NCBI GenBank assembly: GCA_963667535.2
Contig: CAXXDU010000002.1
Location: forward strand, 3,372,227 to 3,436,226
Reading direction: 5' to 3'
DNA length: 64,000 nucleotides
Source of the DNA: UBA5614 sp963667535
GTDB taxonomy: Bacteria; Cloacimonadota; Cloacimonadia; Cloacimonadales; Cloacimonadaceae
A program made the position numbers and the translations under genes. Shown piece by piece: positions 9,686-17,600 of this stretch; position 1 is the stretch's first letter; the number at the start of each line of letters is the position of its first letter. The notes beneath the pieces were generated by a model that was given only the letters and a program-made list of their open reading frames with translations, had not been told where the DNA came from and made no database searches.

Positions 9686-9782
9686 ATAACTTGATAATAC
9701 ATTGAAGTACCCAAAAACATCTATAATTCAATTTTTCTTGACGTGTCTAATGGTTTTTCATTTAGTACCTTATGGAGTTAAT

Positions 9783-10049
9783 ATGCCGACAATAAGTATG
9801 TTTTATGGGATAATAATCAGGATGTATTGTGGAAACAGTGAGCACAATCCACCTCATTTCCATGCCTATTATCAGGAATATACTGCCATCTATGATTTTA
9901 TGCAAGAATGTTTTATCTCTGCCAATATTCCAGGCAAACAGCTTAAAATTATAGAAGCATGGGCAGCAATCCATAAAGACGAACTTATTGCAGATTGGCA
10001 ACTTGCTATAAATGGCGAACTGCCTTTACCTATTGAACCTCTTAAATAA
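9783..10049 (+). CDS. DUF4160 domain protein
   Basis: Small protein of 88 residues of the DUF4160 family. The start MPTISMFYG at 9783 is taken because it matches the family N-terminus and has GGAG about seven bases upstream; a reading extended to 9702 adds an unrelated hydrophobic stretch. Diagnostic features are NPPHFHAYY and the ending ELIADWQLA. The family is of unknown biochemical function and is regularly paired with a DUF2442 gene, as here with a 9-nt gap. Such pairs have been suggested to be toxin-antitoxin-like modules, but that is not proved. It sits in the accessory stretch between the two arms of the catabolic locus. Confidence 0.8.
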   Translation: MPTISMFYGIIIRMYCGNSEHNPPHFHAYYQEYTAIYDFMQECFISANIPGKQLKIIEAWAAIHKDELIADWQLAINGELPLPIEPLK

Positions 10050-10058
10050 GGACAGGAT

Positions 10059-10286
10059 ATGAATAGAATATTGAAAGTAACACCAATGGAAAACTATATA
10101 CTCGAATTGACTCTTTCCGACAAGTCAATAAAGACTTTCGATATGAAACCTTATCTCACAAAGGGAAAATTAGCCGAGTTAAAGGATGTTGCACTTTTTA
10201 ATACTGCCAGACCTTCTTTCGATACAATAGAGTGGTCAAATGGAGTAGATATAGACCCGGAATTGATTAACAATTTAACGGTGTAG
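10059..10286 (+). CDS. DUF2442 domain protein
   Basis: Protein of 75 residues of the DUF2442 family, recognised by the order LELTLSDKSIKTFDMKPYL, LKDVALFNTARP and IEWSNGVDIDPE. Function unknown; it is the usual downstream partner of DUF4160 and the two genes are only 9 nt apart, so they form one transcription unit. The spacer contains AGGACAGG before the ATG as ribosome binding site. The pair is compact and stands apart from the metabolic genes, as expected for a mobile or selfish small module. Confidence 0.82.
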   Translation: MNRILKVTPMENYILELTLSDKSIKTFDMKPYLTKGKLAELKDVALFNTARPSFDTIEWSNGVDIDPELINNLTV

Positions 10287-10303
10287 GTACATTTTGTATA
10301 AGA

Positions 10304-10891
10304 CTATTGTATAGTTCTTTTTATATAATCGATGCTAGGGTTTACCATGTCGTCTTTTATAACTTTGATTACCTTCTTGAGTATCACATCTTTTTCTGCC
10401 AACTTGCGAATACGTTCAAAGCTAAACTCATCATTATTGTAAAGTGACAATACAAGCCCTAAACCAGTCTTGGGGATAAAGATATTGAAAGTGTTGAAGG
10501 GCTTGGAATCCATGAGGTTTATGTTTTCCAAATCCATAAAGAACATGTATTCTATTCCATTAGTTAAAATCGCAAGTTTAACTCTTGGTTGGTTATCAAA
10601 GTATCTTTTCATTTGTAAAATATCATCAGTAGTAAGAATTTTCTTTATCTGCTTACACTCAACCAAAACAATTGGATTGCCGTTATGCATCAGAGCTATA
10701 TCTACTTTTTCGCTTTGACCTCTTAGAGTGAAACATGGATATTGGTACTTAATTTCTGTAGGCTTTCTATAGTTTAGTAACACCATTAGGGGTTTTACAC
10801 AATGCTCTATTGTTTCTGTTTCATTTGATATCTCTTGCTGAATTTCTTTAATCTCTTCGCCGAGTTGCTCAATATCTTTTAGTGTAATCAT
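10304..10891 (-). CDS. HsdR_N-like nuclease-domain protein
   Basis: Stand-alone protein of 195 residues resembling the N-terminal nuclease domain of type I restriction R subunits (HSDR_N). The PD-(D/E)xK-like core is visible as KVDIALMHNG followed by IVLVECKQI, with the acidic residue and the E-x-K at typical spacing; LAILTNGIEYMFFMD is also characteristic of the family. No helicase domain and no hsdM/hsdS genes are nearby, so it is not a working type I restriction system. Proteins of this kind are common as orphans in bacterial accessory regions; the function is unknown. It converges on the DUF4160/DUF2442 pair with a gap of 17 nt. Confidence 0.72.
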   Translation of the reverse strand: MITLKDIEQLGEEIKEIQQEISNETETIEHCVKPLMVLLNYRKPTEIKYQYPCFTLRGQSEKVDIALMHNGNPIVLVECKQIKKILTTDDILQMKRYFDNQPRVKLAILTNGIEYMFFMDLENINLMDSKPFNTFNIFIPKTGLGLVLSLYNNDEFSFERIRKLAEKDVILKKVIKVIKDDMVNPSIDYIKRTIQ

Positions 10892-11030
10892 AATTAATCT
10901 CCAGAAATAAAGATATTTGCAGCCAAAAGGAACATGATAAAAGTCAAGGAATATATTTCAACCTATAACAAGGTCATTACTTACTTATTCCTTATTCATC
11001 CCTTAATAGATTCATTGGAGATTGTAGAGA

Positions 11031-11077
11031 GATGTAAGGGTCATCTAAGGGTGCGAGCCTTAGATGACCCTAGCATC
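11031..11077. repeat. Hairpin element, GTGCGA-loop type (copy A)
   Basis: Perfect 14-bp inverted repeat AGGGTCATCTAAGG / CCTTAGATGACCCT (11037-11050 and 11058-11071), loop GTGCGAG, with outer GATG/CATC pairs. The flanks resemble those of the hairpin at 24909 (upstream TTCCTTATTCATCCCTT, downstream CATCTCCCTTGCATC), although the stems differ in sequence. Confidence 0.8.
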
Positions 11078-11342
11078 TCCCTTGCATCTCTGTTGGATTG
11101 TATAAAAGATAAGCAAGAGCCCAACTATGAGGGTTTGTAACATAAGATGTTATCCTGTTGTAACCTGAGGTTGGTTACCTCAGGGAATATAAATGAAAAA
11201 GAGATAGAAATACACTTCATGTGGTAAATTGATTTTGGATTTTGCATCGGAAACCATCCGACACATACAACAGCTTAACAGGCTATGTTACAAGAATCCT
11301 CCAAGTAATCATTCTTACTACTTTCTTAGTAGTTGCCTGCTT

Positions 11343-11368
11343 GTTCCTTAGTGCTTGCACTAAGGAAC
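11343..11368. repeat. Hairpin element, second type (copy A)
   Basis: Perfect 12-bp inverted repeat GTTCCTTAGTGC / GCACTAAGGAAC with two bases between. On the reverse strand it is followed by sequence resembling that after the hairpin at 24708 (AGTAAGAATGATTACTTGGAGG). Confidence 0.75.
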
Positions 11369-11390
11369 TACCCGGAGAGTATTAATTTAT

Positions 11391-11456
11391 AAGCAGTTAC
11401 GATTACTTGAATATTTAGTCGTGATAAAGTGAAAAGGTGACATGGTGAAAAGGTGT
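11391..11456. repeat. Dispersed repeat module (copy A)
   Basis: Contains AGCAGTTACGATTACTTG followed by ATATTT and ATAAAGTGAAAAGG. The reverse complement of 24637-24692 carries almost the same series, so this is a dispersed repeat present in both orientations. It ends in GGTGAAAAGGTG, similar to the terminal repeats at 19865. Confidence 0.7.
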
Positions 11457-11731
11457 TCTCTGTGTTTCTTAAACAAAATCCCTTTGCATCCTAACGTCTT
11501 CTGCGTCCTTTGCTTTGAAAGAAAAGTAACATATCTAAATCGGTATATATATGTCACAAAACCGCATAAATGCGGAACAACAAACTTATTCTCTCTGTGA
11601 CTCCGTGTCTCGGTGTCTCTAAAAAGCAATTCCAATCATACACATTTTAATTGACAAGACACTCCACTTGCCAGAATAGCAGATGAGAATTAAACTGGTT
11701 AAGTATCTTAATAAAAAACATGGAGTTACAA
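11457..11731. repeat. Repeat-rich leader before ssnA
   Basis: 11555-11580 is an inverted-orientation copy of a short repeat built on the palindrome CCGCATAAATGCGG, also seen at 24801 and 63875. 11594-11623 has CTCTGTGACTCCGTGTCTCGG, a widespread intergenic repeat type. TTGACA occurs at 11651 but lacks a good -10 box, so no promoter is called. Confidence 0.55.
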
Positions 11732-13057
11732 ATGAATAGCTTACTGATAAAAAACGGTATAATCCTCACCGGAATAGCAGATAATCCCGTATTATATGAT
11801 AATGTACTGGTCATTGAGAATGGCAGGATAAGCAAAATCTGCACACCTGACCAGGTGGGCAGTTTTAACGGGCAGGTTATTGATGCAATGGGTAAAGTAG
11901 TTATGCCCGGCTTCATTAATGCCCATCATCATTTTTACAGCACTATGGTCAGAGGATTAGGCAAAGCTGCTCCCTCCAAAGACTTTAATGAAGTACTGGA
12001 AAACCTCTGGTGGCGTCTTGATAAAAAGCTTTTGATGGAAGATGTATATTACTCAGCTTTGATTTCTGCCATTGATGCGGTTAAGCATGGCACAACCACG
12101 ATTATTGACCATCATGCTTCTCCGGGAGCGATTCTGGGTTCTCTGGATGAAATCGCCAAAGCTATCAAACTGACAGGTATCAGAGCAAATCTATGTTATG
12201 AAGTAACAGACAGAGATGGTGACTGCAAAGCGATGGACGGTATCAAAGAAAACGTGATGTGGCTGGAAGCTATGCAAGCCAATAATGATGAGCATCTGAA
12301 AGGACTCTTCGGTATGCATGCAGCTTTTACTTTGAGTGATAAGACACTGGAAACCATTGCTTTTGAAGGTGCAAGATTAAACTGCGGTTATCATATCCAT
12401 GTAGCGGAAGCTGCTTCTGATGAAGATTATTCGCTTAAGCATTATGGCAAGAGAGTCGTAAATAGATTAAAGGATTTCAATCTGCTCAATGACAAAACCG
12501 TAGCAGCGCATTGTGTGCACGTGGACGAAGCTGAGATGGAGATTTTGGCACAGATGAAGACCGCAATTGCGCATAATCCTCAATCCAATCAAAATAACGC
12601 TGTCGGCATTGCTGATGTGGTAAAACTTACTCAAAAGGGCTGTCTGGTTGGTCTCGGTACCGATGCCATGACCGTTAATATGCTGGAAGAAATCAGAGTA
12701 GGACTATGGGCACAGCACCTGAAGCATGACCCTTCACAAGGCTTCATGGAAATTGCCAATACCTTGCTGAAAAACAATGCTATTATTGCCAACCGTTATT
12801 GGAATGGCAAGCTCGGTACGCTGGAAGCCGGTAAAGCAGCGGATGTAGTTTTAATCGACTATTACCCACCCACACCTTTGGATAGTAATACCTGGCTGGG
12901 ACATGTAATCTTTGGTCTTTCTCAGTCACAGGTTGATACGACTATTTGTGGTGGCAGGATTCTTTATCAGAATAAACAGCTCAAACTTGATATAAATGAA
13001 GCAGAAGTCAATGCCAAATCCAGAGAATTTGCAACCAAGCTTTGGGATAGATTTTAG
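11732..13057 (+). CDS. ssnA: SsnA-type aminohydrolase
   Basis: Amidohydrolase-fold protein of 441 residues, close to the length of E. coli SsnA (about 442). The start at 11732 is preferred over 11720 because GGAG lies six bases upstream of it. The metal site is visible: MPGFINAHHHFYSTMVRG, YHIHVAEA, the following AAHCVHVDEAE and GLGTDAMT. The family removes amino groups from nitrogen heterocycles, guanine deaminase and chlorohydrolases being relatives; SsnA itself belongs to the ygfK-ssnA-xdhD purine clusters. It opens the plus arm of the locus and is followed 160 nt later by a YgeY homologue, across a repeat-bearing spacer. Identity rests on similarity plus context; the exact substrate is not known. 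Confidence 0.88.
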   Translation: MNSLLIKNGIILTGIADNPVLYDNVLVIENGRISKICTPDQVGSFNGQVIDAMGKVVMPGFINAHHHFYSTMVRGLGKAAPSKDFNEVLENLWWRLDKKLLMEDVYYSALISAIDAVKHGTTTIIDHHASPGAILGSLDEIAKAIKLTGIRANLCYEVTDRDGDCKAMDGIKENVMWLEAMQANNDEHLKGLFGMHAAFTLSDKTLETIAFEGARLNCGYHIHVAEAASDEDYSLKHYGKRVVNRLKDFNLLNDKTVAAHCVHVDEAEMEILAQMKTAIAHNPQSNQNNAVGIADVVKLTQKGCLVGLGTDAMTVNMLEEIRVGLWAQHLKHDPSQGFMEIANTLLKNNAIIANRYWNGKLGTLEAGKAADVVLIDYYPPTPLDSNTWLGHVIFGLSQSQVDTTICGGRILYQNKQLKLDINEAEVNAKSREFATKLWDRF

Positions 13058-13060
13058 TTT

Positions 13061-13190
13061 ATAGTTCCGCATTTTTGTGTCATTCCTGCGATGGGGTCCC
13101 CGCAAGAAAACTTGTTTGCTTGTGGGGTGTTCAAGGCGGGAATCTTAAAAAACAGGCTGGATCCCTGCCTACGCAGGGACGACATATTGT
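13061..13190. repeat. Intergenic hairpin repeats between ssnA and ygeY
   Basis: Two inverted repeats: CCCCGCAAG / CTTGTGGGG (13098-13106 and 13119-13127) and CCCTGC-CTAC-GCAGGG (13163-13178). The second, in the context CTGGATCCCTGCC and GGGACGAC, resembles 25078-25130. ATAGTTCCGCATTT at 13061 is a partial copy of the CCGCATTTATGCGG repeat. Confidence 0.65.
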
Positions 13191-13216
13191 ATGATATTAT
13201 AAACAGGAGATAAATT

Positions 13217-14413
13217 ATGTATAACCAAATCATGGAAAAAGCCAAGGTTTTTGAAGCAGATACTGTACGGTTTCTTTGCGATATGATACGTCACCCGTCC
13301 TTTTCTACCAAGGAAAGTGACGTTATTCAATGCATCAAGAAAGAAATGGATGCTGTCGGTTTTGATGAAGTGAAAGTTGACGGCTTGGGCAACGTAATCG
13401 GTCGTATCGGATTTGGACAAAGAGTTATTGCTTTTGATGCACATATTGATACGGTCTATGCCGGAGATTTGAGCTTGTGGAAGACTGACCCCTTTAAAGC
13501 TGAAGTCAAGGACGGCATGGTAATCGGCAGAGGCAGTGTGGACCAGGAAGGCGGAATGGCTTCCATGGTAGCTGCTGCCCGCATTATAAAAGAACTTGAT
13601 TTGAATAAAGAATTCAGCATCTATTTTACCGGTACTGTGATGGAAGAAGACTGTGATGGTCTTTGCTGGCAGTATCTGATAAAAGAAGAAAAGCTGGTAC
13701 CTGAACTGGTTGTTATTACAGAACCGACTAACCTTAATCTCTATCGAGGACACCGTGGGCGGATGGAAATGATGATACATGTCAAAGGATTATCCTGTCA
13801 CGGTTCAGCACCCGAAAGAGGCGATAATGCCATTTACAAAATCAGCCGGATTGCTCTGGAGATAGAGAAACTGCATGAACATCTGAAAGATGATGCTTTC
13901 CTGGGAAAAGGCAGCGTTGCCGTTACTCAGGTTTTCTTCTCTTCTCCTTCTCAGTGTGCTGTGCCTGATGCAGCCTCAATCCAATTGGACAGACGCCTGA
14001 CCTATGGCGAAACCAAAGACAGCGCTGTGATGGAAGTACAGGAAGCTTGCCGCAAAGCCGGTTATCCCGATGCTGTTGTGGAAGTTCTCATGTATGAAGA
14101 AGCTGCGTTCACCGGACTCGTTTATCCAACAGAAAAGTACTATCCGACCTGGGTGTTACCCAAAGAATCTCCCTGGCTCAAGACAGCCGTTGCCAGTTAT
14201 GAACAGGTTCTGGGACGTAAGCCGGTTGTGGATAAATGGACATTCAGTACCAATGGAGTTGCTATCATGGGAATGCACAATATCCCATGTATCGGAATGG
14301 GTCCTGGTAATGAGATTTATGCCCATGCACCTAACGAATCCTGCCCTGTGGAGCATCTGACCAAAGCTGCTGCTTTCTATGCGGCTTATGTCTATGCTTT
14401 GAATCAACAATAG
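13217..14413 (+). CDS. ygeY: YgeY-type M20 metallohydrolase
   Basis: Zinc-dependent M20 family amidohydrolase/peptidase, 398 residues (E. coli YgeY about 403). The metal and catalytic motifs are AFDAHIDTV, GRGSVDQEGGMASMV and TVMEEDCDG, followed by the bacterial exopeptidase dimerisation domain (about residues 180-290) and a C-terminal metal ligand in GNEIYAHAPNE. A ribosome binding site AGGAGAT precedes the ATG. In purine-degradation clusters YgeY accompanies YgeX and a hydantoinase and is thought to hydrolyse an open-ring ureido or amide intermediate. The next gene starts 3 nt later, so they are one operon. A peptidase annotation would be misleading here. Confidence 0.88.
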   Translation: MYNQIMEKAKVFEADTVRFLCDMIRHPSFSTKESDVIQCIKKEMDAVGFDEVKVDGLGNVIGRIGFGQRVIAFDAHIDTVYAGDLSLWKTDPFKAEVKDGMVIGRGSVDQEGGMASMVAAARIIKELDLNKEFSIYFTGTVMEEDCDGLCWQYLIKEEKLVPELVVITEPTNLNLYRGHRGRMEMMIHVKGLSCHGSAPERGDNAIYKISRIALEIEKLHEHLKDDAFLGKGSVAVTQVFFSSPSQCAVPDAASIQLDRRLTYGETKDSAVMEVQEACRKAGYPDAVVEVLMYEEAAFTGLVYPTEKYYPTWVLPKESPWLKTAVASYEQVLGRKPVVDKWTFSTNGVAIMGMHNIPCIGMGPGNEIYAHAPNESCPVEHLTKAAAFYAAYVYALNQQ

Positions 14414-14416
14414 AAT

Positions 14417-15574
14417 ATGTTTTTTAAAAACTATCGCTGCACCGGTTGCGGAAAAGAATATGCACGTGATGAAGTGCGTTATCTTTGCCCTGACTGTTCT
14501 AAAGATTATAAACCGGGAATGCCGTTAACAGGTGTTCTGGAAGCCAATTTTGATTATGCAGCCATTTCAAGAACCTGGAACGAAAGACCCTCAGTTGAGC
14601 TATTCTCAGCAGTTGAAACCCAATTCTATCCCGAACTACCGGTCGGGAATACTCCTATGTTCCGTTCCAACCGTCTGGCTGAACAAGTTGGATTAATAGA
14701 TTTACAGATTAAGAACGACGGACTCAATCCCAGTGGTTCACTCAAAGACAGAGCTTCGCATCTGATGGTGGCAGAAGCAATCCGTCTGGGAGAAAAGAAA
14801 GTTGTCTGTGCTTCCACAGGTAATGCTGCCAGTGCTTTGGCAGCGCTTTGTGCCAGTGCAGGTTTGAAAGCAGTTATCTTTGTTCCCAAAGCTGCACCAC
14901 CTGCCAAGCTTGCTCAAATCAGAATACATGGAGCAGAACTGATTATGGTGGATGGCACTTATGATGATGCCTTTGCTCAGTCTCTGGAATATACTGCTAA
15001 AGAGGGAGGACTCAACCGCAACACTGCTTATCATCCCCTCACTATTGAAGGTAAAAAGACTGCCGGACTGGAAATCTTCCTGCAAAACAATCAGAATGTA
15101 CCAGATTGGATAGTAGTATCCTGCGGTGATGGAGTTATACTGTCCGGAGTACACAAAGCCTTTATTGATTTGCAGAAAGCAGACATTATCCATAAACTGC
15201 CCCGGCTTCTCTGCGTACAGGCAGAGCATTCCGATGCCATTACCCGTTACTTCAACACAGGGACTTATTCCGATGCAGCCAATCCCGTCACAGTGGCAGA
15301 TTCAATTTCCGTGAGAACCCCCAGCAATGCGCATTGGGCGGTGCGTGCCCTCAAAGAGACCAAGGGAGCTTGTATAACTGTCACTGATGATGAGATTTTA
15401 CAAGCTCAGAAACTTCTGGCTCAGACCACAGGGATTTTTGCTGAACCAGCCGCATCAGCTTCTTTGGCAGGGCTGATTAAAGCTACAGATAAACATGTTC
15501 TCTGCCGCATGGACCAGGTTGTACTGCTTATAACCGGACATGGCTTAAAAGACATCGGAGCGGTTAGGTTCTAG
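14417..15574 (+). CDS. Threonine-synthase-like PLP enzyme with zinc ribbon
   Basis: Fold-type II pyridoxal-phosphate enzyme of 385 residues. An N-terminal zinc ribbon is visible (C8, C11, C24, C27), followed by the PLP lysine K110 in NPSGSLKDRA and the phosphate-binding loop STGNAASALA around 133-142. These are threonine-synthase-type features, and a general annotation would be threonine synthase. However, it lies 3 nt after ygeY and 1 nt before a hydantoinase, exactly where related clusters place YgeX, the 2,3-diaminopropionate ammonia-lyase, another fold-type II enzyme. It is therefore likely to perform an elimination on an amino-acid-like product of ring breakdown, giving a keto acid and ammonia. 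That reassignment is inference. No homoserine-pathway genes are nearby. Confidence 0.82.
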   Translation: MFFKNYRCTGCGKEYARDEVRYLCPDCSKDYKPGMPLTGVLEANFDYAAISRTWNERPSVELFSAVETQFYPELPVGNTPMFRSNRLAEQVGLIDLQIKNDGLNPSGSLKDRASHLMVAEAIRLGEKKVVCASTGNAASALAALCASAGLKAVIFVPKAAPPAKLAQIRIHGAELIMVDGTYDDAFAQSLEYTAKEGGLNRNTAYHPLTIEGKKTAGLEIFLQNNQNVPDWIVVSCGDGVILSGVHKAFIDLQKADIIHKLPRLLCVQAEHSDAITRYFNTGTYSDAANPVTVADSISVRTPSNAHWAVRALKETKGACITVTDDEILQAQKLLAQTTGIFAEPAASASLAGLIKATDKHVLCRMDQVVLLITGHGLKDIGAVRF

Positions 15575-15575
15575 T

Positions 15576-16865
15576 ATGAAAAAACTACTCACCAACGGTT
15601 TGGTATATCAGGAAACAGTCTTTGCCAGGCTGGATATTCTTGTCGAAAATGGTGAGATTATCAAGATTGGCGAAAACCTGTTTGAACCATACGTTGATGT
15701 CATAGATTGCCAGGGAACATATATTCTGCCGGGCATAGTTGATATGCATGTACATGTGGGTGAAAAGATATGCGGACTTGACCTGGCTGATGATTTTAAC
15801 AGTCTGGCAAAGCTTGCTTCCCGATGCGGAATCTCTGCTTTGGGTGTATTTATCACTGAAAGAACGGCTCAGGAAAGTAAGCAAAAGACCTTGCTAAAAC
15901 AGTATGAAAAGATAACCGACCAAGCACGCAGAGAATTCTCAAGGATTATCCACTGGCATATAACACCTACAGTGTCTGAACCCGAAGATATATTACCACT
16001 AATCAAACAAGGTTGCGATTTAAAGTTTTATACTACTTATAAACCCAATGGGCTCTACCGTTCTTATGAAGAAATCTCACGCTGGATGCAGGAGCTTAAA
16101 GACCTGAAGCCACGCATGCTGATACATTGTGAAGATGATGAGATTATTGCTGCCATGTCTGCTTTTCATCCTTTCAGGCATCCTTATGACAATGCCAAAC
16201 GCCGTCCTGAGGTTGCAGAAGTCAAAGCAGTAGAAAAGGTGTTGAATTTGGCAGTTAAACATAATTATCCCGCACATATTGTCCATGTCTCTACTCCCGG
16301 AGCTGCCATGCTGATCTATGAAGCCAGAAACCACGCTCCGGTTACCTGCGAAACTGCGCCTCATTATCTGCTGCTAAATGATGATATGCTCCAAGGAGAA
16401 AACGGTCACCGCGGGCTATGTACTCCACCCTTTAGAAATGAACATTCACGTGGTCTGATGCTGGAGCTCGTGCAAGATGGTTTATTTGATGCCATTGCCA
16501 CTGACCATTGTCCTTTTACCAAAGCTGATAAAGACAAACATCAAGATAATCCTGAACAGGTTCCCACCGGTATTGCCGGCTTAGGTGCTACCTTTCCTAT
16601 TCTCTATGAGAATTTGGTTAAACCCGGTAAACTTACTTTGGAAAAACTCATGCTTTATATCTCGACCAATCCTGCCAAACTGATGAACCTCTATCCTGAT
16701 TATGGTGCAATCAAACCGGGTACAAAAACTAACCTGATAGTCCTTCAAATGAAACCCGGCAACCGGTTACAGCCTATTCTGCCTTCTTTGGCTGATACCT
16801 ATAATCCCTGGGAGAACACTGAAACTGATATGGAAATTAAGGAATTGAATTTATGTACAGACTAA
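15576..16865 (+). CDS. Dihydropyrimidinase/hydantoinase (HyuA-like)
   Basis: Cyclic amidohydrolase of 429 residues. Metal-binding and catalytic motifs of the dihydroorotase/hydantoinase family appear in order: GIVDMHVHVGE (first histidine pair), LKFYTTYKPNG (likely carboxylated lysine bridging the metals), MLIHCEDDE, HIVHVSTPG and AIATDHCPF. It would hydrolyse a dihydropyrimidine or hydantoin-like ring to the N-carbamoyl compound. The start lies one base after the previous stop and its end overlaps the next gene by 13 nt, so it is in the middle of a tight operon. Together with the DPD-like protein and the M20 enzyme it could also make up a reductive pyrimidine pathway; the purine setting makes hydantoin-type substrates at least as likely. 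Confidence 0.9.
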   Translation: MKKLLTNGLVYQETVFARLDILVENGEIIKIGENLFEPYVDVIDCQGTYILPGIVDMHVHVGEKICGLDLADDFNSLAKLASRCGISALGVFITERTAQESKQKTLLKQYEKITDQARREFSRIIHWHITPTVSEPEDILPLIKQGCDLKFYTTYKPNGLYRSYEEISRWMQELKDLKPRMLIHCEDDEIIAAMSAFHPFRHPYDNAKRRPEVAEVKAVEKVLNLAVKHNYPAHIVHVSTPGAAMLIYEARNHAPVTCETAPHYLLLNDDMLQGENGHRGLCTPPFRNEHSRGLMLELVQDGLFDAIATDHCPFTKADKDKHQDNPEQVPTGIAGLGATFPILYENLVKPGKLTLEKLMLYISTNPAKLMNLYPDYGAIKPGTKTNLIVLQMKPGNRLQPILPSLADTYNPWENTETDMEIKELNLCTD

Positions 16866-17587
16866 TCATCCCGGCTTTTTTGCTGGCATTACTAACTGGC
16901 TGTGCAGTTATGGATACAAGCGTTATGGATACAGCAGAACCTTTGCAACAGGGTAAAATCAAAGCGGAAACATTTGCCACCACTGGTCTGATTTTGGAAA
17001 GCGCAGTGTATGACAAAGAAGATGAAGCAGAGGGTCATTACCGTCATGCAGCTATGTGGCCTGTCATGGGATTAAAGTTTGGCATTGGCACAGCCGAAGA
17101 TACAGAAGTGGGCGGTAAATTTTGGGCTTCCATCAGTACAACCGGAGCCAAGGTTTATCTAAAGAGTCTGATTGACCGGAAAGACGATGTTTACTACTCT
17201 GTGATACCAGCTCTTACCTATACCGGTATTGATAATGATGACGCAGCCTATGATGAAGATGAAGTCCCTGATACTGATCAAAAATACAGGTCTGTAGGGG
17301 TAGAACTACCGGTTTTAGTTACAAAGAAATTTTCGGAAGCTGTTTCACTCACTGCCGCACTCAGAATGAACTACAATTATTTTACATACCAATATGTTGA
17401 GGAACATGGCGAAACAGTCAAACACGGCCCTACAGGCATTGTACACGGCGGAGTTTTGGTCAATTCCAGATTCAGACTCGCCTTCGTTGTTCTTACTCCC
17501 GAAGTTGGAGTAGAGGTAGTGCCGGTTGTAAATGGTGATATCACGATTCTTCCCACTGGTGGTTTGACTTTGGGATTGCAATTCTGA
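16853..17587 (+). CDS. Outer-membrane-type lipoprotein of unknown function
   Basis: Exported protein of 244 residues. MYRLIIPAFLLALLTGC is a lipoprotein signal peptide with lipobox LTGC. The rest alternates polar and hydrophobic residues in short strands and ends in LTLGLQF, with the terminal phenylalanine typical of outer-membrane beta barrels, so a small lipid-anchored barrel is plausible. It overlaps the hydantoinase gene by 13 nt and precedes a molybdenum hydroxylase gene by 13 nt, hence is translated with catabolic enzymes. A role in substrate entry or retention at the outer membrane is possible but not shown. No family was recognised. Confidence 0.7.
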   Translation: MYRLIIPAFLLALLTGCAVMDTSVMDTAEPLQQGKIKAETFATTGLILESAVYDKEDEAEGHYRHAAMWPVMGLKFGIGTAEDTEVGGKFWASISTTGAKVYLKSLIDRKDDVYYSVIPALTYTGIDNDDAAYDEDEVPDTDQKYRSVGVELPVLVTKKFSEAVSLTAALRMNYNYFTYQYVEEHGETVKHGPTGIVHGGVLVNSRFRLAFVVLTPEVGVEVVPVVNGDITILPTGGLTLGLQF

Positions 17588-17600
17588 CAAGGAAGATAAT

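Noticed and set aside
10304..10891. Type I restriction-modification system
   Set aside because: Only a domain like the R-subunit nuclease is present; there is no helicase part and no hsdM or hsdS.
10934..11140. Open reading frame of 68 codons across the first hairpin element
   Set aside because: It runs through a perfect inverted repeat, has no family signature and lies in a repeat region; the reading frame is most likely accidental.
11651..11680. Promoter for ssnA with TTGACA at 11651
   Set aside because: No acceptable -10 box at 16-18 nt spacing.
14417..15574. Plain threonine synthase annotation
   Set aside because: The operon between ygeY and a hydantoinase makes a catabolic role more likely; kept only as the sequence-family description.
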